Under the pieces are notes generated by a model. The model was not told the origin of the DNA. It saw only the letters and a list, made by a program, of their open reading frames with translations, and did no database searches. The position numbers and the translations under genes were made by a program. A stretch of 30,687 nt of DNA. Source: Actinomycetes bacterium (GTDB lineage: Bacteria > Actinomycetota > Acidimicrobiia > Acidimicrobiales > Palsa-688). Numbering within the stretch: the stretch's first letter is position 1; every line of letters starts with the position of its first letter. This document shows, in pieces, positions 17,217 through 24,686 of the stretch. The stretch is taken from assembly GCA_021811865.1 (NCBI GenBank), contig JAKAQB010000047.1, forward strand, positions 1 through 30,687. Direction: 5' to 3'.

Positions 17217-18074
17217 CTACGCCGGCGGCTGCGGCTGGGCGGAGGCTCGGGCTGGCCGGGGGTTGGCTGCCCACACCGGGGCCAGGACGTGCCATTGCAC
17301 CGGCGCCGCCCCGATGAGCGCCTCGAGCTCCGAGGCGAGGACCTGCGTGCCGCGCCGCACGTCGTCACGGAATCGCCCCAGGCGCTGAAGGCGCAGCGGC
17401 GGCCGCACCACGGCGAGGTGGCTGCCGGTGGCCTCGTCGAAGTAGACGGCGGCCGGCAGGAGGGGCGCCCCCGCCCTGAGCGCGAGGCTGACGGGACCGG
17501 CGGGCAGGCGGGCCGGTGCGCCGAAGAGCTCGACGTCGACACCGGCCACGCCTTCCACGACACGGTCGGCGAGCAGGCACACGACGCGGTTGGCGGCCAG
17601 GGAGCGCAGGGACGCCGTGGCGGCGCCGGTACCGACGGTGATGACCTCGAGGCCCACACGGCGGCGGAGCCCGGCGAACCAGGCGAGCAGCTCCGGCGGC
17701 CGGAGCCCCTCGACGACCACGCTCGCCCGGTACCCGGAGGCCGCCAGGTAGGCGCCGCCCCAGTCCCAGCCGCCGAGGTGCGGGAGGGCGGCGATGGCGC
17801 CTTTGCCGCCGGCAAGGGCGTCGTCTAAGTGGTGCCATCCCTCCCGCCGCACCCCGGCGACGATCTCACCCCGCGACAGCCGCGGCAGGCGGAGGCTCTC
17901 GGCCCAGTAGCGGCCGTACGACGCGAACACCAGGTCGACCGCCGCGGGATCGGCCTCCCCGAGGCGGAGCAGGTTCCCGGCCACCGCCTCCCGGCGGCGC
18001 GCCAGGGGCTCGGCCCAGGGCAGGATGGCGGGCCAGCGCCAGCGGGGCAGCGCCGCCCACGCGGCCTCGGCCAT
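17217..18074 (-). CDS. Phosphatidylinositol mannoside acyltransferase (PatA/LpxL-like)
   Basis: A lysophospholipid/lipid A-type acyltransferase (LABLAT superfamily), probably acylating phosphatidylinositol mannosides as PatA does. The HX4D-like catalytic segment appears as LPHLGGWDWGG, followed by the conserved ADRV in VVCLLADRVVEGVAGVDVELFG, and PARLPAGPVSLALRAGAPLLP. The ATG at 18074 gives 285 residues, but the frame stays open upstream and still looks like family N-terminus (CRAGSAAAALVPPSLARG). No ATG, GTG or TTG occurs there; a CTG at 18170-18168 would give 317 residues and a CTGA overlap with the preceding gene's stop. The true start may therefore be CTG. It lies between PI-phosphate synthase and pimA. 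Confidence 0.88.
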   Translation of the reverse strand: MAEAAWAALPRWRWPAILPWAEPLARRREAVAGNLLRLGEADPAAVDLVFASYGRYWAESLRLPRLSRGEIVAGVRREGWHHLDDALAGGKGAIAALPHLGGWDWGGAYLAASGYRASVVVEGLRPPELLAWFAGLRRRVGLEVITVGTGAATASLRSLAANRVVCLLADRVVEGVAGVDVELFGAPARLPAGPVSLALRAGAPLLPAAVYFDEATGSHLAVVRPPLRLQRLGRFRDDVRRGTQVLASELEALIGAAPVQWHVLAPVWAANPRPARASAQPQPPA

Positions 18075-18166
18075 GCCCCGGGCGAGCGACGGGGGAACCA
18101 GCGCGGCGGCGGCGCTCCCCGCACGGCAGGCCGCCAGTGCCGCCGGCGGGCGGAGGCGGTGGCGGC

Positions 18167-19000
18167 TCAGGGGCGCCGGGTTCCCCGCCAGCGGCCGCCG
18201 GCGTGCCGTCGGGTCGCCTGGCCCTCCCGGGCCTGCTGGCGAGCCTCACGCCGCTCCCGCCAGCGGAACGCCGAGGGCGTGTCCCAGCCACTGGCGGCGG
18301 CCTTGTGCGAGCTCACGCTGCGGGCGGCCGTCCGCGACCACATGCGTTCGGCCCGGGCGGTGGCGCTTCCGGCGCTCAGCGGGCGGCGGGCTCCGGCCCG
18401 GCGGCGCGAGGACGGCACGTCGACGCTCGCCTGCCTCCACACCTTGACGAACCGCTGGCCGGCGGTGAGCAAGGTGAGGGCGAGCATCGCCCAGAGAAGG
18501 GGGACCAGCAGCACCCGGAAGGCGAGACCGGCGCAGAGGACGACTACCCGCTCGGCCCGCTCCATGAGCCCGCCCTTGGCGTCCAAGCCGAGCGACTCGG
18601 CCTTGGCCCGCTGGTAGGAGATGAGCAGCGACGCGCCGAGGACGGCCACAGGCAGGGCGAAGGCGTGGCCGCCGTGGCGGGACTGCAGGTACCAGGCCAC
18701 GCCACCGAGGACGAGCGTGTCCGAGACACGGTCGCTCACCGAGTCGAAGAACGCCCCGCGCACCGTCACGCGGCCGGAGGCCTTGGCCAGCGCCCCATCC
18801 AGCAGGTCCGGCACGGCGGAGAGGATGAGGAGGGCGAGGCCGACCAGCAGGTGCCCGGTGGCGACGGCGAGCGCGGTCGGCACCGCGAGCAGCAGCCCGG
18901 TGGCAGTGAGGACGTCGGGGGAGATCCCCGTCCGGACCAGCACCAGGCCGAACGGGCGAACGCACCGATCCACCCCCCGGCGGAACTTCCCGTCGAGCAC
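18167..19000 (-). CDS. pgsA: Phosphatidylinositol phosphate synthase (CDP-alcohol phosphotransferase)
   Basis: An integral membrane CDP-alcohol phosphatidyltransferase, by context the actinobacterial PI-phosphate synthase that joins CDP-diacylglycerol and inositol phosphate. The signature is at residues 65-90: D65, D68-G69, A72-K73, G82, D86 and D90, so all acidic metal ligands are kept while the usual AR is AK. Several TM segments surround it, and a basic tail of roughly 90 residues extends beyond the usual core. The GTG at 19000 is chosen because GAGGAG lies nine bases upstream and MLDGKFRRGVDRCVRP matches the family; a longer frame reaches 19054. It follows the HIT gene by 94 bp. Confidence 0.88.
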   Translation of the reverse strand: MLDGKFRRGVDRCVRPFGLVLVRTGISPDVLTATGLLLAVPTALAVATGHLLVGLALLILSAVPDLLDGALAKASGRVTVRGAFFDSVSDRVSDTLVLGGVAWYLQSRHGGHAFALPVAVLGASLLISYQRAKAESLGLDAKGGLMERAERVVVLCAGLAFRVLLVPLLWAMLALTLLTAGQRFVKVWRQASVDVPSSRRRAGARRPLSAGSATARAERMWSRTAARSVSSHKAAASGWDTPSAFRWRERREARQQAREGQATRRHAGGRWRGTRRP

Positions 19001-19094
19001 CGATCCACTCTCCTCGTCCGGCCACGGCGTGACCGGCCCCATCGACGGTACCACCGGTGGGCCGGAGGGCCGCAGCGTGGCGCCGCACCCGGTC

Positions 19095-19607
19095 TCAGGC
19101 CGGCCAGGCGGCCCGCAGCCTGGCGGCGGAGACGCCGAGGGCCTCGGGCAGCACCCGCAGGTCGGCGACGGCCGTGGTGAAGTTGGTGTCCCCCACCCAG
19201 CGCGGCAGGATGTGGAAGTGGATGTGGTCGGGCACGCCCGCCCCGGCGGCGCGCCCGAGGTTGGCCCCCACGTTGACCCCCTCTGGCCGGTAGGCCCCCT
19301 CCAGGGCGGTGACCGCCAGGCGCACGCCCTCCCACACAGCGGCGGACTCCTCGGCGTCGAGGCCGGCGAGCCGGCCGACGTGGCGGACCGGCATCACCAT
19401 CACGTGGCCGCTGGCGTACGGGTAGGCGTTGAGCAGCGCTACGGCGTGCCCGGAGGGGTCCCGCCACACGACATGGGTCAGCTCGTCGGGCTCGCCGCTC
19501 GAGAGGATGCGGCAGAAGACGCAGGCCCCGTCGGCGACATCCGGCCCGCCGGCGGTCGCGCCTTCGATGTACGGCGAGCGCCAGCCCGCCCAGAGGCGCT
19601 CGAGCAT
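19095..19607 (-). CDS. HIT-family nucleotide hydrolase/phosphorylase (Ap4A phosphorylase-like)
   Basis: A 170-residue histidine-triad protein. The triad is H128-I-H130-F-H132 in VPDHIHFHILPRWVGDTNF, the form seen in actinobacterial Ap4A phosphorylases (M. tuberculosis Rv2613c type). The N-terminus carries CVFCRIL (29-35), which resembles the metal-binding cysteine pair of several HIT proteins, and the middle has LLNAYPYASGHVMVMPVRHVG. It probably cleaves diadenosine polyphosphates made as side products by aminoacyl-tRNA synthetases, which fits its coupling to thrS: the thrS stop and this ATG share one base (TGATG at 19609-19605). Confidence 0.92.
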   Translation of the reverse strand: MLERLWAGWRSPYIEGATAGGPDVADGACVFCRILSSGEPDELTHVVWRDPSGHAVALLNAYPYASGHVMVMPVRHVGRLAGLDAEESAAVWEGVRLAVTALEGAYRPEGVNVGANLGRAAGAGVPDHIHFHILPRWVGDTNFTTAVADLRVLPEALGVSAARLRAAWPA

Positions 19608-21565
19608 CAGGCGCCGGTCGTGGTCAGGCGGCCGGCGACCTCGGCGCGGACGGACTCGGAGAGCTCCGAGACCGCAACTCCTCGTCGCACCCGGTCCACC
19701 CCCCGGGAGTTGACCCCGACGGTGCCGGCATCGATGTCCTCGTCGCCGGCGACGAGGACGTAGGGGACCTTCTCCAGCTTCGCCCGCCGCACCCGGGCGC
19801 CGAGCGTCTCGTCGGCGGGCGCCACCCCGACGCGCAGCCCGTCGGCGCGCAGGCGGTCGGCCACCCGCCCGGCGTAGGCGTGGTGGTCCGACGTCACGGG
19901 AAGCACCCGGATCTGCTCGGGCGCGAGCCACGTCGGCAGCGCGCCGGCGTAGTGCTCGATCAGGATGGCGAAGAAGCGCTCGATCGACCCGAACAGCGCC
20001 CGGTGGACCATGTAGGGGCGGTGGCGCTCGTTGTCCGCCCCGACGTACTCCATGTCGAAGCGCTGCGGCATCTGCAGGTCCACCTGGAGCGTGGACACCT
20101 GCCACCGGCGCCCGATGGCGTCGCGGACGTGGACGTCGATCTTGGGGGCGTAGAACGCGCCCTCGCCTTCCGCCACGACGAAGGGGATGCCAGCCGCCTC
20201 CAGGGCGGAGCGCAGGGCAGCGGTCGCCACCTCCCACTCCTCGGGCTCGCCCACGTACTTCTCGGGTCGGGTGGACAGCTCGGCCTCGAAGTCGGCCAGG
20301 CCGAAGGTGCGCAGCAGCCGCAGCACGAAGGCGAGCAACGACGCCAACTCGCCCTCCAGCTGGCCGCTGGTGCAGAAGATGTGGCTGTCGTCCTGGGTGA
20401 ACCCCCGCGCCCGCAGCAGCCCGTTGAGGACGCCCGAGCGCTCGAAGCGGTAGACGGTGCCGAACTCGAACAGCCGCAGCGGCAACTCTCGATAGGAGCG
20501 CTGCCGGGCCTTGTAGACGAGGATGTGCATCGGGCAGTTCATCGGCTTGGGGTAGTACGCCGATCCCTCGAGCTCCATCGGCGGGTACATCCCCTCGGCA
20601 TACCAGCCGAGGTGGCCGGAGATCTCCAGCAGCGCCGCCTTGGTGATGTGCGGTGTGTACACGAACTCGTAGCCGGCCGCCTCGTGCTCGGCCCGCGAGT
20701 AGTCCTCCATCAGCTTGCGCACGAGGCCGCCCTTCGGATGGAAGACCGGGAGGCCGCTGCCGATCTCGGGTGGGAAGTGGAACAGGTCGAGCTCGCTCCC
20801 GAGGCGTCGGTGGTCGCGCCTCTCGGCTTCCTCCAACCGGTGCAGGTGGTCTTGGAGGGCGGCCTCGGACTCCCACGCCGTGCCGTAGATCCTCTGCAGC
20901 TGGGGCCGCCGCTCGTCCCCCCGCCAGTACGCCGCCGCCACCTTCAGCAGCTTGAAGTGGCCGAGCCGGGACGTGGAAGGCACGTGCGGGCCGCGGCAGA
21001 GATCGACGAACGCGGCCGTGTTGCGGTAGGCGGACACGGCGCCCTCGGCCGCTCCCTCGCCGGCGTCGACGCCTTCGATGATCTCGCGCTTGTAGGGCTG
21101 GTCGGCAAACAGCTCGAGGCCCTCGGCGACGGTGTGGTCCTCGCGGACGAACGGCTGGTCGGCGGCGACGATCTCCCGCATGCGCTCCTCGATGCGCCCC
21201 AGGTCCTCGTCGCTGAAGTGGGCCCCCCCGGGCAACTCGAAGTCGTAGTAGAAGCCGTCCTCGATCGGCGGGCCGATGGCGTAGCGGGCGCCGGGCCACA
21301 GCTGGGTCACGGCCTGGGCCATGACGTGCGCTGTCGAGTGCCGCAGGATCCGGCGTCCGGGCTCGGAGTCGACGGTGACGACAGCGACCGTGGCGCCGTC
21401 GGCCAGCGGGGCGGTGAGGTCGACCGCCGCCCCGTCGACGAGGACGGCGACCGCCGACTTGGCGAGGCGCCGACCTACGGCTGCAGCCAGGTCGGCGCCC
21501 GTCGCGCCCGCTGGGAGCTCACGGTGGGCGCCGTCGGGCAGGGTGATCATCATCGTGTCGGCCAT
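19607..21565 (-). CDS. thrS: Threonyl-tRNA synthetase
   Basis: A class II threonyl-tRNA synthetase of 652 residues. Domains in order: TGS (MITLPDGAHRELPAG), the editing domain with the HxxxH motif in RHSTAHVMAQA, the catalytic core with ELPLRLFEFGTVYRFERSG and GFTQDDSHIFC, a motif 3 region with LFGSIERFFAILIEHYAGALP, and the anticodon-binding domain (IRVLPVTSDHHAYA). The frame can start at a TTG at 21607, but that overlaps mshC and adds residues unlike the family. ATG at 21565 (MADTMMITLPDG) is preferred, with ATG 21550 also possible. The HIT gene overlaps its stop by one base. Confidence 0.96.
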   Translation of the reverse strand: MADTMMITLPDGAHRELPAGATGADLAAAVGRRLAKSAVAVLVDGAAVDLTAPLADGATVAVVTVDSEPGRRILRHSTAHVMAQAVTQLWPGARYAIGPPIEDGFYYDFELPGGAHFSDEDLGRIEERMREIVAADQPFVREDHTVAEGLELFADQPYKREIIEGVDAGEGAAEGAVSAYRNTAAFVDLCRGPHVPSTSRLGHFKLLKVAAAYWRGDERRPQLQRIYGTAWESEAALQDHLHRLEEAERRDHRRLGSELDLFHFPPEIGSGLPVFHPKGGLVRKLMEDYSRAEHEAAGYEFVYTPHITKAALLEISGHLGWYAEGMYPPMELEGSAYYPKPMNCPMHILVYKARQRSYRELPLRLFEFGTVYRFERSGVLNGLLRARGFTQDDSHIFCTSGQLEGELASLLAFVLRLLRTFGLADFEAELSTRPEKYVGEPEEWEVATAALRSALEAAGIPFVVAEGEGAFYAPKIDVHVRDAIGRRWQVSTLQVDLQMPQRFDMEYVGADNERHRPYMVHRALFGSIERFFAILIEHYAGALPTWLAPEQIRVLPVTSDHHAYAGRVADRLRADGLRVGVAPADETLGARVRRAKLEKVPYVLVAGDEDIDAGTVGVNSRGVDRVRRGVAVSELSESVRAEVAGRLTTTGA

Positions 21566-21587
21566 CAGGGCGAGGTTACGGGCTCGC

Positions 21588-22703
21588 TCAGCCCACCTCG
21601 ACGCCAATGAGGGCAGCGGCGGCCGACACGCCGTCCCCCGCCCCGGCGGCGGCGTCGATCGCCGCCAGTGCCCCCGGCGTGTCCAGGTCGTCGTCGAGCG
21701 CCGCCCGCACCAGGGCGAGGGCGCCGTCGCCGGCGCCGGCCGATCGCCAGCGCTCGAGGCGGGCGGCGGCGGCGTGCAAGAGGCCCGGGGTCCACTCCCA
21801 GCTGTTCCGGTACCGGTGGGCGAGCACGGCCAGGCGGATCACTGCCGGCTCCCACTCCTTGCGCAGGTCGTGGACGAAGACCAGGTTGCCGAGGGACTTG
21901 GACATCTTGGCGCCGCCCAGGCGGACCATGCCCTGGTGCATCCAGTGCCGCACGAACACCTCTCCCGTCGCCGCCTCCGACTGGGCGGCCTCGCACTCGT
22001 GGTGCGGGAAGACGAGGTCACTGCCCCCTCCGTGGAGGTCGATGGTCTCGCCGAGCTCGCGCATGGCGAGGGCCGAGCACTCGATGTGCCAGCCGGGCCG
22101 GCCCGGTCCCCAAAGCGAGTCCCACGCCGGCTCGTCGGGCGCCGAGGGCTGCCACAGGACGAAGTCGAGGGGGTCCCGCTTGTGGGGGTCGTCGGGGTTG
22201 CCGCCCCGCTCGGCGGCGAGAGCGAGCATCGTGTCGCGGTCGTAGTGGCTCACCTGGCCGAACCGCTCGAAGCTGGACACGTCGAAGTACACCGCTCCCC
22301 CGGCCCGGTAGGCGTGGCCCGAATCGAGCACCCTGGCGATGAAGCCCAGGATGTCGGGGATGGCCGAGGTGGCTCGCGGCTCCGACCAGCTCGGGACCAT
22401 CCCGAGGGCGGCCATGTTCTCGTCGAAGCGGGCCGTCTCCTCGGCGGCCAGGTCGAGGTAGTGGACCCCGAGCTGGCGGGCCTTGCGCAGGATGTCGTCG
22501 TCCACGTCGGTGACGTTGCGCACGCAGCGCGTCTCGTGGCCGCGGTCACGCAGGCGCCGCTGCAGCACGTCGTAGGTGAGGTAGGTGGCGGCGTGGCCGA
22601 CGTGGGCGGCGTCGTAGGGCGTGATCCCGCAGGTGTACATGGTGACGTCCGGGCCGGCATCGAACGGCACCACCGCCTGGCGGGCGGTGTCGTAGAGCCG
22701 CAT
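21588..22703 (-). CDS. mshC: Cysteine:GlcN-Ins ligase MshC (mycothiol synthesis), cysteinyl-tRNA synthetase-like
   Basis: A 371-residue class I synthetase-like enzyme. The N-terminal YTCGITPYDAAHVGHAATYL carries a zinc Cys (C25) and the HIGH-type HVGH (34-37). CGITPYDA is the form seen in MshC, whereas CysS normally reads CGPTVYD. Other matches are GWHIECSALA, HHECE (zinc ligands) and KMSKSLGN. It lacks the longer C-terminal anticodon-recognition part of CysS. MshC ligates cysteine to glucosaminyl-inositol in mycothiol synthesis. The start at ATG 22703 has GAGG five bases upstream; a GTG at 22718 is possible. It lies 22 bp before thrS. A CysS paralogue is the alternative. Confidence 0.82.
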   Translation of the reverse strand: MRLYDTARQAVVPFDAGPDVTMYTCGITPYDAAHVGHAATYLTYDVLQRRLRDRGHETRCVRNVTDVDDDILRKARQLGVHYLDLAAEETARFDENMAALGMVPSWSEPRATSAIPDILGFIARVLDSGHAYRAGGAVYFDVSSFERFGQVSHYDRDTMLALAAERGGNPDDPHKRDPLDFVLWQPSAPDEPAWDSLWGPGRPGWHIECSALAMRELGETIDLHGGGSDLVFPHHECEAAQSEAATGEVFVRHWMHQGMVRLGGAKMSKSLGNLVFVHDLRKEWEPAVIRLAVLAHRYRNSWEWTPGLLHAAAARLERWRSAGAGDGALALVRAALDDDLDTPGALAAIDAAAGAGDGVSAAAALIGVEVG

Positions 22704-22726
22704 GGCCCCCTCAGCCACGGTGCGGC

Positions 22727-23386
22727 TCAGTCACGGTGCAGCCCCGTCAGGCGGATCGAGGCGTGCGCCTTGTAGCGGATGTTGATGCCAACCAGCGTGG
22801 CGGTGAGCGCTTCGACCGAGGCGGCGTTGGCCAGGTTGCCGGCGTCGACTCCCCGGAGGCCGGGAAGGCGGTCGACCAGCGCCACGACCTCCCTGGCGTC
22901 GGCCCTGCGCTCGGCGACCACGAGGACGTCGGCGTCGAGGGGACGGTCGAGGTCGCTCCACGGGCCGGCCGGCAGGTTGTGGAAGGCACCGGCGACGCGC
23001 GAGCCTGCCAGCGCCAGGGCCACCGCCACGGTCACCGATCCGGTGGGCGGCACCAAAGGGACGACGTAGCGACCCCATCTCGTCAGAGCGTTGACCATCG
23101 AGATGACGAGCCGGCCGTCGAGGGCCCCGGCGAGGTCGTCGAGCGTGGCGCCCACCCCCTCCCACGGCGTCGCCAGGACCACCACGTCGGCTTCGCACGC
23201 GTCCCGGTTGACGCCGGCCACGAGGTCGAGGTCCCGTCCCGGCCAGCGCTCACGGAGCTCGGCGACGGTCACTGCTGCCCGCTCCTCGGAGCGCGAGCCG
23301 ACCACGACCCGCTCACCGATGCCGGCGAACTGCACCGCCACCGCCCTACCCGCCGGGCCGGTCGCCCCGATCACACCGATTCGCAC
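22727..23386 (-). CDS. npdG: NADPH-dependent F420 reductase-like oxidoreductase
   Basis: A 219-residue Rossmann protein of the F420-dependent NADP reductase family. The N-terminus RIGVIGATGPAGRAVAVQFAG carries the glycine-rich dinucleotide loop, and VVVGSRSEERA provides the Ser-Arg pair typical of NADP(H) selectivity. Later segments LATPWEGV, VISMVNAL, VAGAFHNLPAG and the C-terminal VGINIRYKAHASIRLTG fit NpdG/FNO-like proteins. It would pass hydride between NADPH and coenzyme F420. The start is GTG 23386; an upstream frame to 23416 adds ten unlikely residues. It is the first gene of the minus-strand block, divergent from the thioredoxin-like gene. The exact substrate is inferred. Confidence 0.83.
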   Translation of the reverse strand: MRIGVIGATGPAGRAVAVQFAGIGERVVVGSRSEERAAVTVAELRERWPGRDLDLVAGVNRDACEADVVVLATPWEGVGATLDDLAGALDGRLVISMVNALTRWGRYVVPLVPPTGSVTVAVALALAGSRVAGAFHNLPAGPWSDLDRPLDADVLVVAERRADAREVVALVDRLPGLRGVDAGNLANAASVEALTATLVGINIRYKAHASIRLTGLHRD

Positions 23387-23431
23387 GGGGAGAGACTTGC
23401 ACGCCCCGGCCCACACGGTCGACTGCGCCGC

Positions 23432-23437
23432 TACGGT
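23432..23437 (+). promoter_or_regulatory. Possible -10 element for a leaderless transcript
   Basis: TACGGT fits the actinobacterial TANNNT -10 pattern and ends eight bases before the GTG at 23446, so transcription could start at or next to the start codon. No SD precedes that GTG, and no clear -35 box is visible. Confidence 0.3.
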
Positions 23438-23445
23438 CGGCTGCT

Positions 23446-23985
23446 GTGACCACCGCCGTCATCGGCCTCGCCGTGTGCGTCGTCCTCCTCGCCGCCCTCG
23501 TCGCGGCTCTCCTTCGGCGGGTCGCGCTTCTCCAGGCCAGGCTCGAGCCGCTCGCGGCCCCGCCCCGCCCCGCCCCGCCCCGCCCCCGCGAGCCGCTCGT
23601 CGGTGCGTGCGCGCCCGAGGTGTCAGGCGTCGACCCGCAGGGGCGTCCGGCCGCCGCCGGCTCCGAGCCCGGGCAGCGGCTGCTGCTGGCCTTCCTGACC
23701 GGGAGCTGCGAACCCTGCCGTGCCCTCTGGGCGCCTCTAGCCGAGGGCCGCCGGCCCGGACTGGCGGTGGTCGCCGTGACCCCGAGCCCGACGACCGAGA
23801 GCAGCCGCGCTGTCGCGGCCCTCGCCGGCAACGGCGTCCCCGTGGTCATGAGCAGCGAGGCCTGGATCGCCTACAGGGTGCGCGGCGCCCCGTGGCTGGT
23901 GGTGGTCGGGGACGGTGCCGTCGTCGCCGAGGGCCGGGCGGGCTCGTGGGAGGAGCTGGTCGCGCTCGTCACCTCGCCGCCTTGA
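23446..23985 (+). CDS. Membrane-anchored thioredoxin-like protein
   Basis: A 179-residue protein with one N-terminal TM helix (about 4-24), a Pro/Arg linker (about 38-50, encoded by a CCGCC-type short repeat) and a thioredoxin fold. The active-site motif is C88-E-P-C91 in FLTGSCEPCRALW. The conserved strand and cis-Pro region appears as YRVRGAPWLVVVGDGAVVAEG. It resembles TlpA/MauD-like thiol-disulfide proteins held at the outer face of the membrane. The partner is unknown. It starts at GTG 23446 with no SD, divergent from the F420 reductase gene and 59 bp away. Its 3' end overlaps the kinase remnant by 17 bp on the other strand. Confidence 0.82.
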   Translation: MTTAVIGLAVCVVLLAALVAALLRRVALLQARLEPLAAPPRPAPPRPREPLVGACAPEVSGVDPQGRPAAAGSEPGQRLLLAFLTGSCEPCRALWAPLAEGRRPGLAVVAVTPSPTTESSRAVAALAGNGVPVVMSSEAWIAYRVRGAPWLVVVGDGAVVAEGRAGSWEELVALVTSPP

Positions 23986-24270
23986 CGGTAGCCGCCGGGT
24001 GCGCCGCGGCCATCCAGCCCAGGATTGCGGAGGCCTCCGGCGAAGCGGTCGGGCCGCCTCCGCGGTACGGGCCGAGGGGACGACCACGCTCGTCGTCGTA
24101 GAGGATCCCTCTTTCGGCGGGGAAGCCGTCGGCGTCAACGGGAGACAGCGCCGCCACCGCCACGGCGCCGCCCGCTGCGGGCCGCGCACCCGGTGGGCCA
24201 GCACCCGACCGCCCTCGTCGACGGCCAGCGCCTTCGCCTCCGTGGTCCCCACGTCCACCCCGACCGCCAC
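23969..24270 (-). pseudogene. FGGY-family carbohydrate kinase remnant
   Basis: The first segment reads AVGVDVGTTEAKALAVDEGG and RVLAHRVRGP, the N-terminal ATP-binding strand pair of FGGY sugar kinases, starting at GTG 24270. The reading then shifts into another frame that contains AALSPVDADGFPAERGILYDDERG, resembling the FGGY segment with the V.VDxxGxPLRPxIlY pattern, and stops at 23969. The roughly 50 residues normally between these segments and all of the C-terminal domain are missing. It is therefore a frameshifted remnant with internal and 3' deletions. It ends inside the 3' end of the thioredoxin-like gene and lies 20 bp from the IS256 element. Substrate unknown. Confidence 0.75.
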
Positions 24271-24289
24271 CGCTCGGGACGGTGGATGA

Positions 24290-24313
24290 GATTTTTGGGG
24301 CGGCGTCCCTTCC
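24290..24313. repeat. Proposed left terminal inverted repeat of the IS256 element
   Basis: Read inward it contains GGCGGCGTCCCTTCC and matches the right end at roughly 17 of 24 positions. It lies 20 bp beyond the stop of the zinc-ribbon gene. Confidence 0.5.
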
Positions 24314-24332
24314 GGGCATCAACTTCGGCTGG

Positions 24333-24686
24333 TCACCTCCTCCGCTTCGTCGTGGCGGGCACGGTCGGGGCGAGTTGGTCCGCGCTCAGCAGGTCGGTGA
24401 TCGAGATCGCCTCCCCGCAGCGCGGGCACTCCGCGCCCGGCCCGAGCCACCGGCACCACATGTTGCAGGTCTCGCATCTTTGCTCTCCGAGGTAGCGGCC
24501 CTCGCAGCTCGGGCAGGCGTAGACGACCTGGGAGCGCGAGACGACTGGCTCGGCTGGGGCGGCTCTCTTGGATCGCCAAGCTGACTGGCGGCACACGCTC
24601 GAGCAGAAACGCTGGCGTCCGAGGCGCTCGAAGGGGTTCCGGCACACCGGACAGGTCGTCGCGGTATCGTCGCGCACGGGGTTCAC
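24333..24686 (-). CDS. IS-borne multi-cysteine zinc-ribbon protein
   Basis: A 117-residue protein with at least nine well-placed cysteines. The first module is C12-x2-C15 with C28-x3-C32 in TCPVCRNPFERLGRQRFCSS-VCRQSAWR. The second is C58-x2-C61 with C71-x2-C74 in ACPSCEGRYLGEQRCETC. C78 and C87-x2-C90 (CPRCGE) could form a third. It ends in a basic TKRRR. This suggests two or three zinc ribbons and nucleic-acid or protein binding. The GTG at 24686 overlaps the transposase stop by four bases (GTGA), so translation is coupled, and the whole gene lies inside the element. Its role, perhaps regulating or assisting transposition, is unknown. Confidence 0.82.
   Translation of the reverse strand: MNPVRDDTATTCPVCRNPFERLGRQRFCSSVCRQSAWRSKRAAPAEPVVSRSQVVYACPSCEGRYLGEQRCETCNMWCRWLGPGAECPRCGEAISITDLLSADQLAPTVPATTKRRR

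Noticed and set aside
19095..21299. A 734-codon frame ending in the HIT protein
   Set aside because: Only the last 170 residues are the HIT gene; the rest is thrS in the wrong frame, so it is not a fusion.
21588..22703. Calling this gene cysS
   Set aside because: The CGITPYDA motif and shorter C-terminus fit MshC better, though CysS paralogy remains possible.
24268..24330. IS256 insertion as the direct cause of kinase inactivation
   Set aside because: The element ends about 20 bp upstream of the kinase start, while the kinase has its own frameshift and deletions.
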